From the NCBI GenBank assembly GCA_030605285.1, contig JAUWIQ010000073.1, forward strand, positions 1 to 8,067: a DNA stretch of 8,067 nt, read 5' to 3'. Below are positions 1 to 7,423 of the stretch, one piece after another. The notes under the pieces were generated by a model that ran no database searches, had not been told where the DNA came from, and was given only the letters and a program-made list of their open reading frames with translations. Origin of the DNA: Planctomycetota bacterium. Its GTDB lineage: Bacteria; Planctomycetota; Planctomycetia; Pirellulales; UBA7805. The position numbers were made by a program, and so were the translations under genes. Position 1 is the first letter of the stretch. The number at the start of each line of letters is the position of its first letter.

Positions 1-3000
1 CCCAAAATCTGCTGCTCGGGGTCTGCCTGCTGGCGTTTTTTCAGCTGCCTCCGTCAGAACTCTGGGCTGGGGAAGAGACGCCCCCTTTCGATCCGCAAAT
101 TGAAGGGGCCTCGGACCAGGCAGAAAAGGCCATGACCGGATTCACCCTCGATCCGCGACTGCGTGTACAACTCTTTGCCGCCGAACCGATGCTCGCCAAC
201 CCGGTCGCCTTCAGTATCGGTCCTGCAGGCCGTTTTTTTGTCGTCGAGACCTTTCGTTATGGGAATGCCCCGGAAGCGACCAATCTGCAGGAGGATCTGG
301 CCTGCCGCAGCGTCGAAGATCGCATTGCCATGCACCGGCGAAAACATGGCGCGCAAGCAAACGACTTCGCCCGCAACCACGAGCGGGTACGGATGCTCGA
401 AGATCGGGACGGCGACGGGGTCGCAGATCGATCGACTGTGTTTGCCGATGGATTCCATACGCTCGCAACGGGGCCTGCGGCGGGCGTACTGGCGATGGAC
501 GATGGAGTTATATTTACCAGTATTCCCGACCTCTGGTATCTCAAGGACGGCGACGGGGATGGGGTGGCGGAATCTCGTAAATCACTCAGTCATGGTTATG
601 GGGTCCATGTCGGGCTGAGAGGTCACGACATGCATGGTCCGTTGCTGCATGTGGACGGTCGGCTCTATTGGACGATTGGCGACCGCGGGCTGCAGGTAAA
701 AACGGCCACAGGGGAGGTCTCCTCACCCGATTGTGGCGCAGTCCTCCGCTGCAATCTGGACGGCACCGAGTTGGAAATTTTCCACACGGGGCTGCGCAAT
801 CCGCAGGATTTGGCCTGCGACGTGTACGGCAACCTGTTTACCGGTGATAACAATTCCGATGGTGGCGACAAGGCGCGGATCGTGCATGTGGTGGAAGGGG
901 GAGACAGTGGCTGGAATATCGGCCTGCAATTTATGGGGGACAAGGAGTATCTCCGCGGTCCCTGGAATGCGGAGGGCCTTTGGCATCTGCAATTTGAAGA
1001 CCAAGCGGCCTGGATCGTGCCTCCGATCGCGCATTTGGGGAATGGGCCTGCCGGGGTCGCCTCGTATCCGGGTACGGGACTCGACGACCGCTACCGCGAC
1101 CACATGTTTATGTGCGACTACAACGGCTCGGCGGCAAGGACGGGGGTTTATGCATTCCGGATCCAACCGCGCGGTGCCTCTTTTGAAATTGACAATATCC
1201 ACAAATTTCTCTGGGGGCTTTCCTGCTCGGATGTCGAATTCGGCTACGACGGGCTCTACGTCTCTGACTGGGCCGCCGCCTGGAATCCGGCAAACAAGGG
1301 TCGCCTCTACCGGGTGGACAATCCCACTCCCTCAGATCGTGACGCGGCACGGGCCACAAAGCAGCGGATGCTCGCTGGCATGGCAGAGCGGGACCACAAG
1401 GAACTGGCCGGGTTGCTTGCCGATCCCGATCAGCGGGTACGTCTGGCCGCGCAACTGGCACTCGTAGCAAAAGGCGATGCGGGTCGTGCACCGCTGCTCG
1501 AGGTAGCCCGTCACCCCCGGAACCCCTTGGCCCGGTTGCATGCCCTCTGGGGACTGGGAATTGCCGGACGGGAAGATCCGTCTCGCCTCATACCGATCAT
1601 TCCGCTGCTGACCGACCCGGACGCCCACGTGCGCGCGCAAACGGCCAAGGTCCTGGGAGATGCCCGTTGCCACAATGCCAGCGATCCCCTCATGCCCTTA
1701 CTCCAAGATCCCGCGCCACACGTCCGCATGCTGGCGGCCACGGCGATTGGCAAGCTGGGAAACCCGGAGGCGGTCGAACCACTGTTGGAAATGTTGCGGG
1801 ACAACGCGGATCGCGATCCCTACCTTCGCCATGCCGGCGTGATGGGGCTCGTCTCCCTGGATGACGCCGAACTGCTCGTGCCGCATATTGCGGACCCGAA
1901 CCGCTCGGTACGACTCGGCGTGTTGCTCGCCCTGCGGCGAATGGAGGACGAGCGCATCTCGGCATTCCTCCAGGACGAGGAAGAGCAGCTGGTGATCGAA
2001 GCGGCCCGCGCGATCAACGACGTTCCGATTGAGGGAGCCCGTGAACAGCTCGCTGCCCTGATCGAACCCTATTTGGAAGCGGGCGAAAACCGACCCCCGA
2101 ACCTTTCGCTCAGCGAACCGCTGTTGCGGCGGATTCTCAACGCGAATTTGCGATTTGGCCAGGTACAGCAGGCTCAAAATCTGGTCCGCTTTCTTGCCGA
2201 GAGTTCCAATCCCGATCGACTGCGGCGCCAAGCTGCTGCGTTCCTGGCCAGCTGGCAAGATCCCGGCCCCCTGGACCGAGTGGTCAACCTCTACCGGCCG
2301 CTCCCACAACGCGACCCGGAGGTAGTCAAACGCCTCCTGCAGGAGAACATCACGGCGGTGTTACAAAATGCCAGCCCCGCAATCAAACAGGAGCTGATTG
2401 AGCTCCTGGCCCACTACGAGCTATCCGCGGGCAATGACATCCTGGCCCGCTGGGCCGACGACAGCGAGGAATTGCCTGCGACCCGGATCGCTGCCATGCA
2501 GCTGCTCGCTCAGCATGAGGATGTCCGCGCGCCAGAAATTGTCGAACGGGCCCTGGGAGACCCTGATCCTCAACTGCGAATCGCCGCCGGACGCATCCTG
2601 GCCCAACGCCATCCGCAACGGGCAGCCGCACGGCTGATTCCGCTCGTGGAAACGAGCCGTTCCCTTGTAGAGCGGCAACAGGCGCGCGCGACGCTCGGCA
2701 CGTTGCGGGATGCTCACGTCGATGAGGCCCTGGCCGTCTGGCTCGATCAGCTGCCCAGCGGCGATTTCCCTGAGACCTTACAGCTTGATCTCCTGCAGGC
2801 GGCCGCAGGGCGGAGCGATCCGGACGTGACTGACAAACTGGCGAGCTACAAAAATTCCTTCCCCCCAGAGGACTCCCTGGCGGCCTATCGGGCAGCGCTG
2901 CAGGGAGGCGATTATGAGAGAGGCAGAGACTTATTCATCGGCCGCATGGAAGTACGATGCCTCCGCTGCCATCAGGTGAAAAAAGTCGGAGGTACTGCGG

Positions 3001-3341
3001 GACCGCCACTGACCCGTGTAGGGATTGAGCAAACCCGCGAGTACTTGCTTGAATCCATTGTGTTGCCGAGCGCAAAGATTTCCAAAGGCTATGAAACAAC
3101 GGTGATTACCACCGACGAGGGACGTGTCATCTCGGGCATTGTGCAGTCGGAAGATGACCAGTGGTTGCAGCTGCTTACACCGGAAAGGCAAAAAATCGAT
3201 ATCGCGGTGGAGAGCATTGAAGATCGCTTTAGCGGCAAGAGTGCAATGCCCGAAGACATGCACAAGTATCTGAACCTATTCGATCTCCGCGATCTTGTGG
3301 AATTTTTGTCCCATTTGGGCAGACGACCCCAGGATCGTTAA
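1..3341 (+). CDS. Secreted PVC-type beta-propeller dehydrogenase with HEAT repeats and C-terminal heme c domain (5' partial)
   Basis: First complete codon is at base 3; the frame is open from there to TAA at 3339-3341. The only in-frame ATG (132) lies after a clear signal peptide, so the real start is outside the window. Residues below count from that ATG. Residues about 4-400 are a sugar-dehydrogenase-like propeller of the Pirellula/Verrucomicrobium 'membrane-bound dehydrogenase' family: calcium-type loops DRDGDGVAD (91-99) and DGDGDGVAE (139-147), GHDMHG (164-169), GLRNPQ (R222) and GDNNSD (238-243). About seven degenerate HEAT units follow (about 415-640), then a helical stretch and more HEAT-like units (about 785-875). 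The C-terminus is the PVC heme-binding domain: CLRCH at 943-947 with probable distal ligand Met1039. The protein should be exported and act as a redox enzyme or scaffold. Substrate and cofactor are inferred only. It probably leads the cluster with the two following genes. Confidence 0.92.
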   Translation, partial: QNLLLGVCLLAFFQLPPSELWAGEETPPFDPQIEGASDQAEKAMTGFTLDPRLRVQLFAAEPMLANPVAFSIGPAGRFFVVETFRYGNAPEATNLQEDLACRSVEDRIAMHRRKHGAQANDFARNHERVRMLEDRDGDGVADRSTVFADGFHTLATGPAAGVLAMDDGVIFTSIPDLWYLKDGDGDGVAESRKSLSHGYGVHVGLRGHDMHGPLLHVDGRLYWTIGDRGLQVKTATGEVSSPDCGAVLRCNLDGTELEIFHTGLRNPQDLACDVYGNLFTGDNNSDGGDKARIVHVVEGGDSGWNIGLQFMGDKEYLRGPWNAEGLWHLQFEDQAAWIVPPIAHLGNGPAGVASYPGTGLDDRYRDHMFMCDYNGSAARTGVYAFRIQPRGASFEIDNIHKFLWGLSCSDVEFGYDGLYVSDWAAAWNPANKGRLYRVDNPTPSDRDAARATKQRMLAGMAERDHKELAGLLADPDQRVRLAAQLALVAKGDAGRAPLLEVARHPRNPLARLHALWGLGIAGREDPSRLIPIIPLLTDPDAHVRAQTAKVLGDARCHNASDPLMPLLQDPAPHVRMLAATAIGKLGNPEAVEPLLEMLRDNADRDPYLRHAGVMGLVSLDDAELLVPHIADPNRSVRLGVLLALRRMEDERISAFLQDEEEQLVIEAARAINDVPIEGAREQLAALIEPYLEAGENRPPNLSLSEPLLRRILNANLRFGQVQQAQNLVRFLAESSNPDRLRRQAAAFLASWQDPGPLDRVVNLYRPLPQRDPEVVKRLLQENITAVLQNASPAIKQELIELLAHYELSAGNDILARWADDSEELPATRIAAMQLLAQHEDVRAPEIVERALGDPDPQLRIAAGRILAQRHPQRAAARLIPLVETSRSLVERQQARATLGTLRDAHVDEALAVWLDQLPSGDFPETLQLDLLQAAAGRSDPDVTDKLASYKNSFPPEDSLAAYRAALQGGDYERGRDLFIGRMEVRCLRCHQVKKVGGTAGPPLTRVGIEQTREYLLESIVLPSAKISKGYETTVITTDEGRVISGIVQSEDDQWLQLLTPERQKIDIAVESIEDRFSGKSAMPEDMHKYLNLFDLRDLVEFLSHLGRRPQDR
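3..68 (+). other. Signal-peptide coding segment of the partial first gene
   Basis: In frame with the propeller gene, these codons encode a hydrophobic core (LLLGVCLLAFF), a short polar end and an ELWA|GEE type cleavage site after the Ala codon at 66-68. The N-terminal positive residues and start codon are left of the window. This decides that ATG 132 is an internal methionine rather than the start. A start at 132 would discard the export signal from a protein that needs periplasmic heme attachment. Confidence 0.8.
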
Positions 3342-3418
3342 GCAACCATGCTGCGAGGCAACAACCGAAACGCCTCCTGGGCGGAACATCAAGGCCGGTA
3401 GGCTGTGCCAGATTCGGT

Positions 3419-3429
3419 TATACTATAAA
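3419..3429 (+). promoter_or_regulatory. AT-rich -10-like element upstream of the PSCyt1/DUF1553 gene
   Basis: The 116-bp gap between the first two genes contains TATACTATAAA, which offers two overlapping -10-like hexamers (TATACT at 3419-3424, TATAAA at 3424-3429). It stands out from the GC-rich surroundings and lies about 30 bp before the GTG start. No convincing -35 hexamer is visible 16-18 bp upstream, so this is either a weak or activator-dependent promoter, or chance. Nothing else clear is visible in the gap, and no hairpin followed by a T-tract was found, so read-through from the first gene remains possible. Confidence 0.3.
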
Positions 3430-3447
3430 AAACTCCTTTTGCTTTCT

Positions 3448-3452
3448 GGGGA
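3448..3452 (+). promoter_or_regulatory. Probable ribosome binding site for the GTG start at 3458
   Basis: GGGGA lies 5 nt before the GTG. It is an imperfect Shine-Dalgarno match, but together with the signal peptide that begins right at this GTG it supports 3458 as the start. There is no in-frame ATG nearby. Confidence 0.45.
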
Positions 3453-3457
3453 AAGCC

Positions 3458-5953
3458 GTGACTCGGCCAAAATCAGCTTTCCATTCTCTGAGCGTTCTGC
3501 TGTTCCTAATCGTATGCGCGGCAACGCCCCTGACGGCGACGGGGGATCCCTCGCTGCAGGTCAACTTTGACCAGGACATTCGCCCGATACTTGCCGAAAA
3601 TTGCTTCCATTGCCACGGTGTGGACGAGGCGACCCGTGAAGCGGATCTCCGACTCGATGAGCGCAAAGGCGCGATCAAACAAGGGGGGGTCATCGTGCCG
3701 GGAGTGCCAGAAGAGAGCCTCCTGATTGAACGCATCTTTGCGGAAGATCCGAGCGAACGCATGCCTCCACCCGAATCAAAACTCACCCTCACCGAGGAAC
3801 AGAAGCAAGCCGTGCTTCAATGGGTTTCAAGCGGCGCGTCATGGCAACCGCATTGGTCGCTTATCCCGCCCGTCCGGCCCCAGCCTCCGCAAGAGACTGC
3901 TGCCGATTGGGGGCACAATGCAATCGATCGGTTTATCCTCGCCCAACTGGAAAGAGAAAATCTTCAGCCTTCCGATCAGGCCTCACGAGCGAGGCTGATC
4001 CGACGTGTTACCCTTGATTTAACCGGGCTCCCACCAACACTTCCGGAGATCGACGCGTTTCTGAGCGACCCATCCGATCACGCCTATGAGAAGGTGGTCG
4101 ATCGACTGCTCGCTTCGCCCCGTTACGGCGAGCGGATGGCCTGGGACTGGCTTGATGCGGCACGCTACGCCGACACCAATGGCTACCAAGGGGATCCAGA
4201 GCGGACCATGTGGCCGTGGCGAGATTGGGTCATTGAGGCAATGAACGCGAACATGCCCTTCGACCAATTTACGATCCAGCAGATCGCCGGCGATCTGCTC
4301 CCGGGCGCGACATTGGCTACGCGGATTGCCACCGGTTTCAACCGCAACAACATGCACAACGGCGAAGGAGGCCGCATCGCCGAGGAGAGCCGCGTGGAGA
4401 ATGTGATGGACCGCACGGAGACCGTTGGTGCAGTCTGGCTTGGCCTTACGCTGACATGCTGCCGCTGCCACGATCATAAATACGACCCCTTGAGCATGAA
4501 CGACTATTACAGCTTCTATGCCTTTTTCAATAATACCTCGGAAACCGGCAAGGGACGGAGCGGTAAAATGGAACCCGCAGTGACCGTGACAACCGAGGCA
4601 GACGATCGCCGTCTGGCAGAACTCGATCAGCAGGTCAAGCAAGCGGCAGCGGAAGTCCTGGCAGATGAGCAGGATCGCGAAAATGCAAAGCATTCCCCGG
4701 CCGACGAACTCCCGGAAGAGATTCAAACCCTCCTCAAAGTGGATGTGGAGAATCGCAATCCCGAACAGCTAGAAAAACTCGCAAAACACTTTGAAACAAC
4801 GTTGGCAGACTATGGCACAAAGCTCAGCGCACTGCGCGAAGCCGTTACCGAACGCAAGCGTTTCGCGGCGAGCCTGCCGCGCATGATGGTAATGGACCAT
4901 CTAGAAACACCCCGCCAAACCTTCATCCTCAGCCGAGGCGCGTACGACAAGCCAGCGGAACCGGTAGCGCCAGCGGTCCCGGCGCCCTTTTCCTCGCTCC
5001 AGGAGGACGCGCCCCGCAATCGTCTGGGGCTCGCCCAATGGCTACTGGCCAAGGAAAATCCGCTCACGGCCCGCGTGATCATGAATCGTTACTGGCAGAT
5101 TTTCTTCGGCAAGGGACTCGTCAGCACGCCGGAGGATTTTGGAGTGCAGGGGCATCGACCGACCCATCCAGAGCTGCTCGACTGGCTCGCTTGCGAGTTT
5201 CGCGAAAGTGGTTGGGATGTGAAACATATGCACCGTTTGCTCGTTACCAGTGCGACCTACAGCCAGAACGCCCGCATCTCCGCGGAACTTCGCCAGCGCG
5301 ACCCGAATAATATTTGGTTGGCCCGCGGGCCACGGCATCGACTGCCCTCCTGGATGATTCGCGATCAGGCGCTCGCGGCCAGTGGCCTGCTCGTCGACCG
5401 TTTGGGAGGACCCTCGGTAAAACCCTACCAACCGGACAATGTTTGGGCCGAAGCAACTTTTGGGAAAAAGAAATATGTCCAAGACCACGAGGACAAGCTG
5501 TATCGTCGCAGCCTCTATACCTTCTGGCGGAGAATTGTGGGGCCGACGATGTTTTTCGATGCCTCCAAGCGGCAAACCTGCAACGTAAAGTCCTCGATAA
5601 CCAATACGCCGCTGCACGCGTTGACGACTCTCAACGACATTACATTCGTCGAAGCCGCCCGCGCACTTGCGCAGCGCGTGATGCAATCGGAAGCGACGGA
5701 TCCGAGGCTGCGCTTGGCAAGAGCCTTTCGTCTTGCAATCGCACGGCAACCTCGAGAGGAGGAACTGACAATCCTCATCAACCGGTTCCAGATCGTACAG
5801 CGTGAATTTGAGTCCAACCCGCAGGCAGCGGCGGACTTATTGGCTTGTGGTGAATCTCCACGTGACGAAACCCTCAATCCGGTAGATCATGCCAGTTATG
5901 CCGCAATCTGTTCACTGATCCTGAACCTTGATGAAACTTTGACCAAGGAATAA
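3458..5953 (+). CDS. Exported PSCyt1-DUF1549(PSCyt2)-DUF1553(PSD1) cytochrome-type protein
   Basis: 831 residues from a GTG start to TAA at 5951-5953. A Sec signal peptide (hydrophobic core about 11-21, likely cut near residue 27) has no proper lipobox. PSCyt1 (about 37-120) carries a c-type heme site CFHCH (49-53) and a likely axial methionine in the RMPPPESK stretch (Met102). DUF1549 (about 152-365) includes GLPPT, ARYADTNGY and a second CxxCH, CCRCHDHK (334-341). A charged, probably helical linker (about 380-470) precedes the conserved RGAYDKP stretch. DUF1553 (about 520-830) includes NRYWQIFFGKGLV, RDQALAASG and TNTPLHAL, and ends in the family-typical LNLDETLTKE. It lacks the extra carbohydrate-binding module some relatives have. 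The three-domain architecture is a planctomycete hallmark of unproven function. It sits 7 bp before a DUF1501 gene, its usual partner, and probably works with it outside the cytoplasm. Confidence 0.95.
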   Translation: MTRPKSAFHSLSVLLFLIVCAATPLTATGDPSLQVNFDQDIRPILAENCFHCHGVDEATREADLRLDERKGAIKQGGVIVPGVPEESLLIERIFAEDPSERMPPPESKLTLTEEQKQAVLQWVSSGASWQPHWSLIPPVRPQPPQETAADWGHNAIDRFILAQLERENLQPSDQASRARLIRRVTLDLTGLPPTLPEIDAFLSDPSDHAYEKVVDRLLASPRYGERMAWDWLDAARYADTNGYQGDPERTMWPWRDWVIEAMNANMPFDQFTIQQIAGDLLPGATLATRIATGFNRNNMHNGEGGRIAEESRVENVMDRTETVGAVWLGLTLTCCRCHDHKYDPLSMNDYYSFYAFFNNTSETGKGRSGKMEPAVTVTTEADDRRLAELDQQVKQAAAEVLADEQDRENAKHSPADELPEEIQTLLKVDVENRNPEQLEKLAKHFETTLADYGTKLSALREAVTERKRFAASLPRMMVMDHLETPRQTFILSRGAYDKPAEPVAPAVPAPFSSLQEDAPRNRLGLAQWLLAKENPLTARVIMNRYWQIFFGKGLVSTPEDFGVQGHRPTHPELLDWLACEFRESGWDVKHMHRLLVTSATYSQNARISAELRQRDPNNIWLARGPRHRLPSWMIRDQALAASGLLVDRLGGPSVKPYQPDNVWAEATFGKKKYVQDHEDKLYRRSLYTFWRRIVGPTMFFDASKRQTCNVKSSITNTPLHALTTLNDITFVEAARALAQRVMQSEATDPRLRLARAFRLAIARQPREEELTILINRFQIVQREFESNPQAAADLLACGESPRDETLNPVDHASYAAICSLILNLDETLTKE
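5945..5949 (+). promoter_or_regulatory. Shine-Dalgarno of the DUF1501 gene, inside the preceding coding sequence
   Basis: AAGGA lies just before the TAA (5951-5953) of the upstream gene and 11 nt before the ATG at 5961. Because the ribosome site is buried in the preceding gene's last codons, the two genes are probably co-transcribed and perhaps translationally coupled. Confidence 0.6.
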
Positions 5954-5960
5954 ATCGGCC

Positions 5961-7418
5961 ATGCATCCCTTGCTGGAGCAACACCAAATCGCCGCCCGAC
6001 GGGCCTTTCTTGGCCGTGGGGCACTTGGCATCGGCAGCGCGGCACTGGCCAGCTTATTGGACCGCGAGGTACGGGCCGACGAGGGAAAACCTGGGGCCGG
6101 GCTGGCAACGTTACCTCACTTTACGCCCAAAGCCAAGCGGGTTATTTACCTGCTCCAAAATGGTGCTCCCTCGCATGTCGATCTTTTCGACTACAAGCCG
6201 ATGTTGTCCAAGTGGCATGGCCAGCAGATCCCCGAAGAAGTGCAGGGGGGTAAACGCTTGAGTACGATGACCCAGGGACAAACCGAGCGACCGGTTCTCG
6301 CTCCCATCACCCAGTTCGCTCAGCATGGGGAAAGTGGCGCATGGGTCTCAAGTTTTACGCCACAGATCGCTGCGATCGCAGACCGTTTATGTTTTGTTAA
6401 ATCGATGCATACCGAACAAGTAAATCATGCGCCCGCGATCACCTTTTTCATGACCGGCGACGAGCGACCGGGACGGCCGAGCATGGGGGCTTGGCTCACC
6501 TACGGCCTCGGGAGTGATACGGACGAAATTCCGGGCTTCGTGGTGATGACCTCGCGGGACAAAGAGGCTTCTTGTGGACAGATCTTTTACGATTACTACT
6601 GGGGCAATGGTTTTCTGCCCTCGAAATTCCAGGGGGTCCAGTTCCGTTCGACCGGCGACCCGGTACTCTATCTCTCCAACCCGAAAGGGATGACCCGCCC
6701 GATGCGTCGGGGACTGCTCGACAGCGTTGCAAAACTGAATGAAATGAAGCTGGCAGAATTTGGGGACGACGAGATTGCTACCCGCATCGCTCAATATGAA
6801 ATGGCTTATCGCATGCAGACATCGGTTCCCGAACTTGCCGATCTTTCGAACGAACCGGAGCACGTGTTGAAAATGTACGGTCCGGATGTCCAACGGCGAG
6901 GTTCGTTTGCTTACAACTGTCTGATGGCCCGGCGACTTGCCGAACGGGGAGTTCGCTTCGTACAGCTGATGCATGCGGGCTGGGACCAACACAACAATCT
7001 CAATACCCAACTGAAAATTCAGTGCCGCGATACCGATGCGCCTTCTGCAGCACTCGTTTGGGACCTGCAGCAGCGCGGCCTCCTCGAGGATACGCTCGTC
7101 ATTTGGGGTGGAGAATTCGGACGGACGCCGTTTATCCAAGGCACGCTCACCAACACCAAGCGGTGGGGGCGCGATCATCATCCGTATGCATTCACAATCT
7201 GGATGGCTGGCGCTGGCATCCAACCCGGAATCAGTTCTGGAGCCTCGGACGAATTCGGACATAACGTGGTACAGGACCCGGTGCATGTTCACGATTTCCA
7301 GGCCACCATCCTACATCTCCTGGGAATCAATCACGAACAGCTGACATTTAAGTTTCAGGGCCGTCGATTTCGTCTGACCGATGTGCATGGCAAGGTTGTC
7401 CACAATATTCTGGCATGA
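5961..7418 (+). CDS. Tat-exported DUF1501 protein (alkaline phosphatase/sulfatase-like fold)
   Basis: 485 residues, ATG to TGA at 7416-7418. The N-terminus has a twin-arginine signal: RRAFLGRG (Arg13-Arg14) followed by an Ala/Gly/Leu hydrophobic stretch (about 20-33) and a possible VRA|DEG cut near residue 39. The rest matches DUF1501: NGAPSHVDLFDYKP (67-80), GWDQH (340-344), WGGEFGRTP (382-390), GRDHHP (403-408) and the C-terminal DFQATILHLLGI. DUF1501 is assigned to the alkaline-phosphatase-like superfamily; Asp74, Asp342, His344, Asp405 and His406/His407 are candidate metal ligands by that analogy, which is inference. Tat export implies folding, and possibly metal loading, before secretion. 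No canonical CxPSR sulfatase motif is present, so it is not a classical formylglycine sulfatase. It is typically paired with DUF1549/DUF1553 proteins, as here with only 7 bp between the genes. Substrate unknown. Confidence 0.95.
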   Translation: MHPLLEQHQIAARRAFLGRGALGIGSAALASLLDREVRADEGKPGAGLATLPHFTPKAKRVIYLLQNGAPSHVDLFDYKPMLSKWHGQQIPEEVQGGKRLSTMTQGQTERPVLAPITQFAQHGESGAWVSSFTPQIAAIADRLCFVKSMHTEQVNHAPAITFFMTGDERPGRPSMGAWLTYGLGSDTDEIPGFVVMTSRDKEASCGQIFYDYYWGNGFLPSKFQGVQFRSTGDPVLYLSNPKGMTRPMRRGLLDSVAKLNEMKLAEFGDDEIATRIAQYEMAYRMQTSVPELADLSNEPEHVLKMYGPDVQRRGSFAYNCLMARRLAERGVRFVQLMHAGWDQHNNLNTQLKIQCRDTDAPSAALVWDLQQRGLLEDTLVIWGGEFGRTPFIQGTLTNTKRWGRDHHPYAFTIWMAGAGIQPGISSGASDEFGHNVVQDPVHVHDFQATILHLLGINHEQLTFKFQGRRFRLTDVHGKVVHNILA

Positions 7419-7423
7419 GCCTC

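Noticed and set aside
733..1467. 244-codon plus-strand frame inside the propeller gene
   Set aside because: It is out of frame with the conserved propeller and HEAT sequence; the W/S/R-rich translation is typical of a shifted frame.
3371..3383. CGCC-TCCTG-GGCG hairpin between the first two genes as a terminator
   Set aside because: The stem is only 4 bp and no T-tract follows, so it does not meet intrinsic terminator criteria.
4019..4726. 235-codon minus-strand frame across DUF1549
   Set aside because: Antisense shadow of the conserved DUF1549 domain. The Cys/His-rich look of its product comes from the codon pattern of the plus-strand gene.
5042..5749. 235-codon minus-strand frame across DUF1553
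   Set aside because: Same reasoning: full overlap with a conserved domain, no recognisable product and no promoter or ribosome site seen.
6387..7292. 301-codon open frame on the minus strand across the DUF1501 gene
   Set aside because: It lies wholly antisense to a well-recognised conserved gene; its translation shows no family motif, signal or repeats. Long antisense frames are common in GC-rich coding DNA.
5961..7418. Classical sulfatase identity for the DUF1501 gene
   Set aside because: No CxPSR formylglycine signature is present and the motifs fit DUF1501. Only the fold superfamily is shared.
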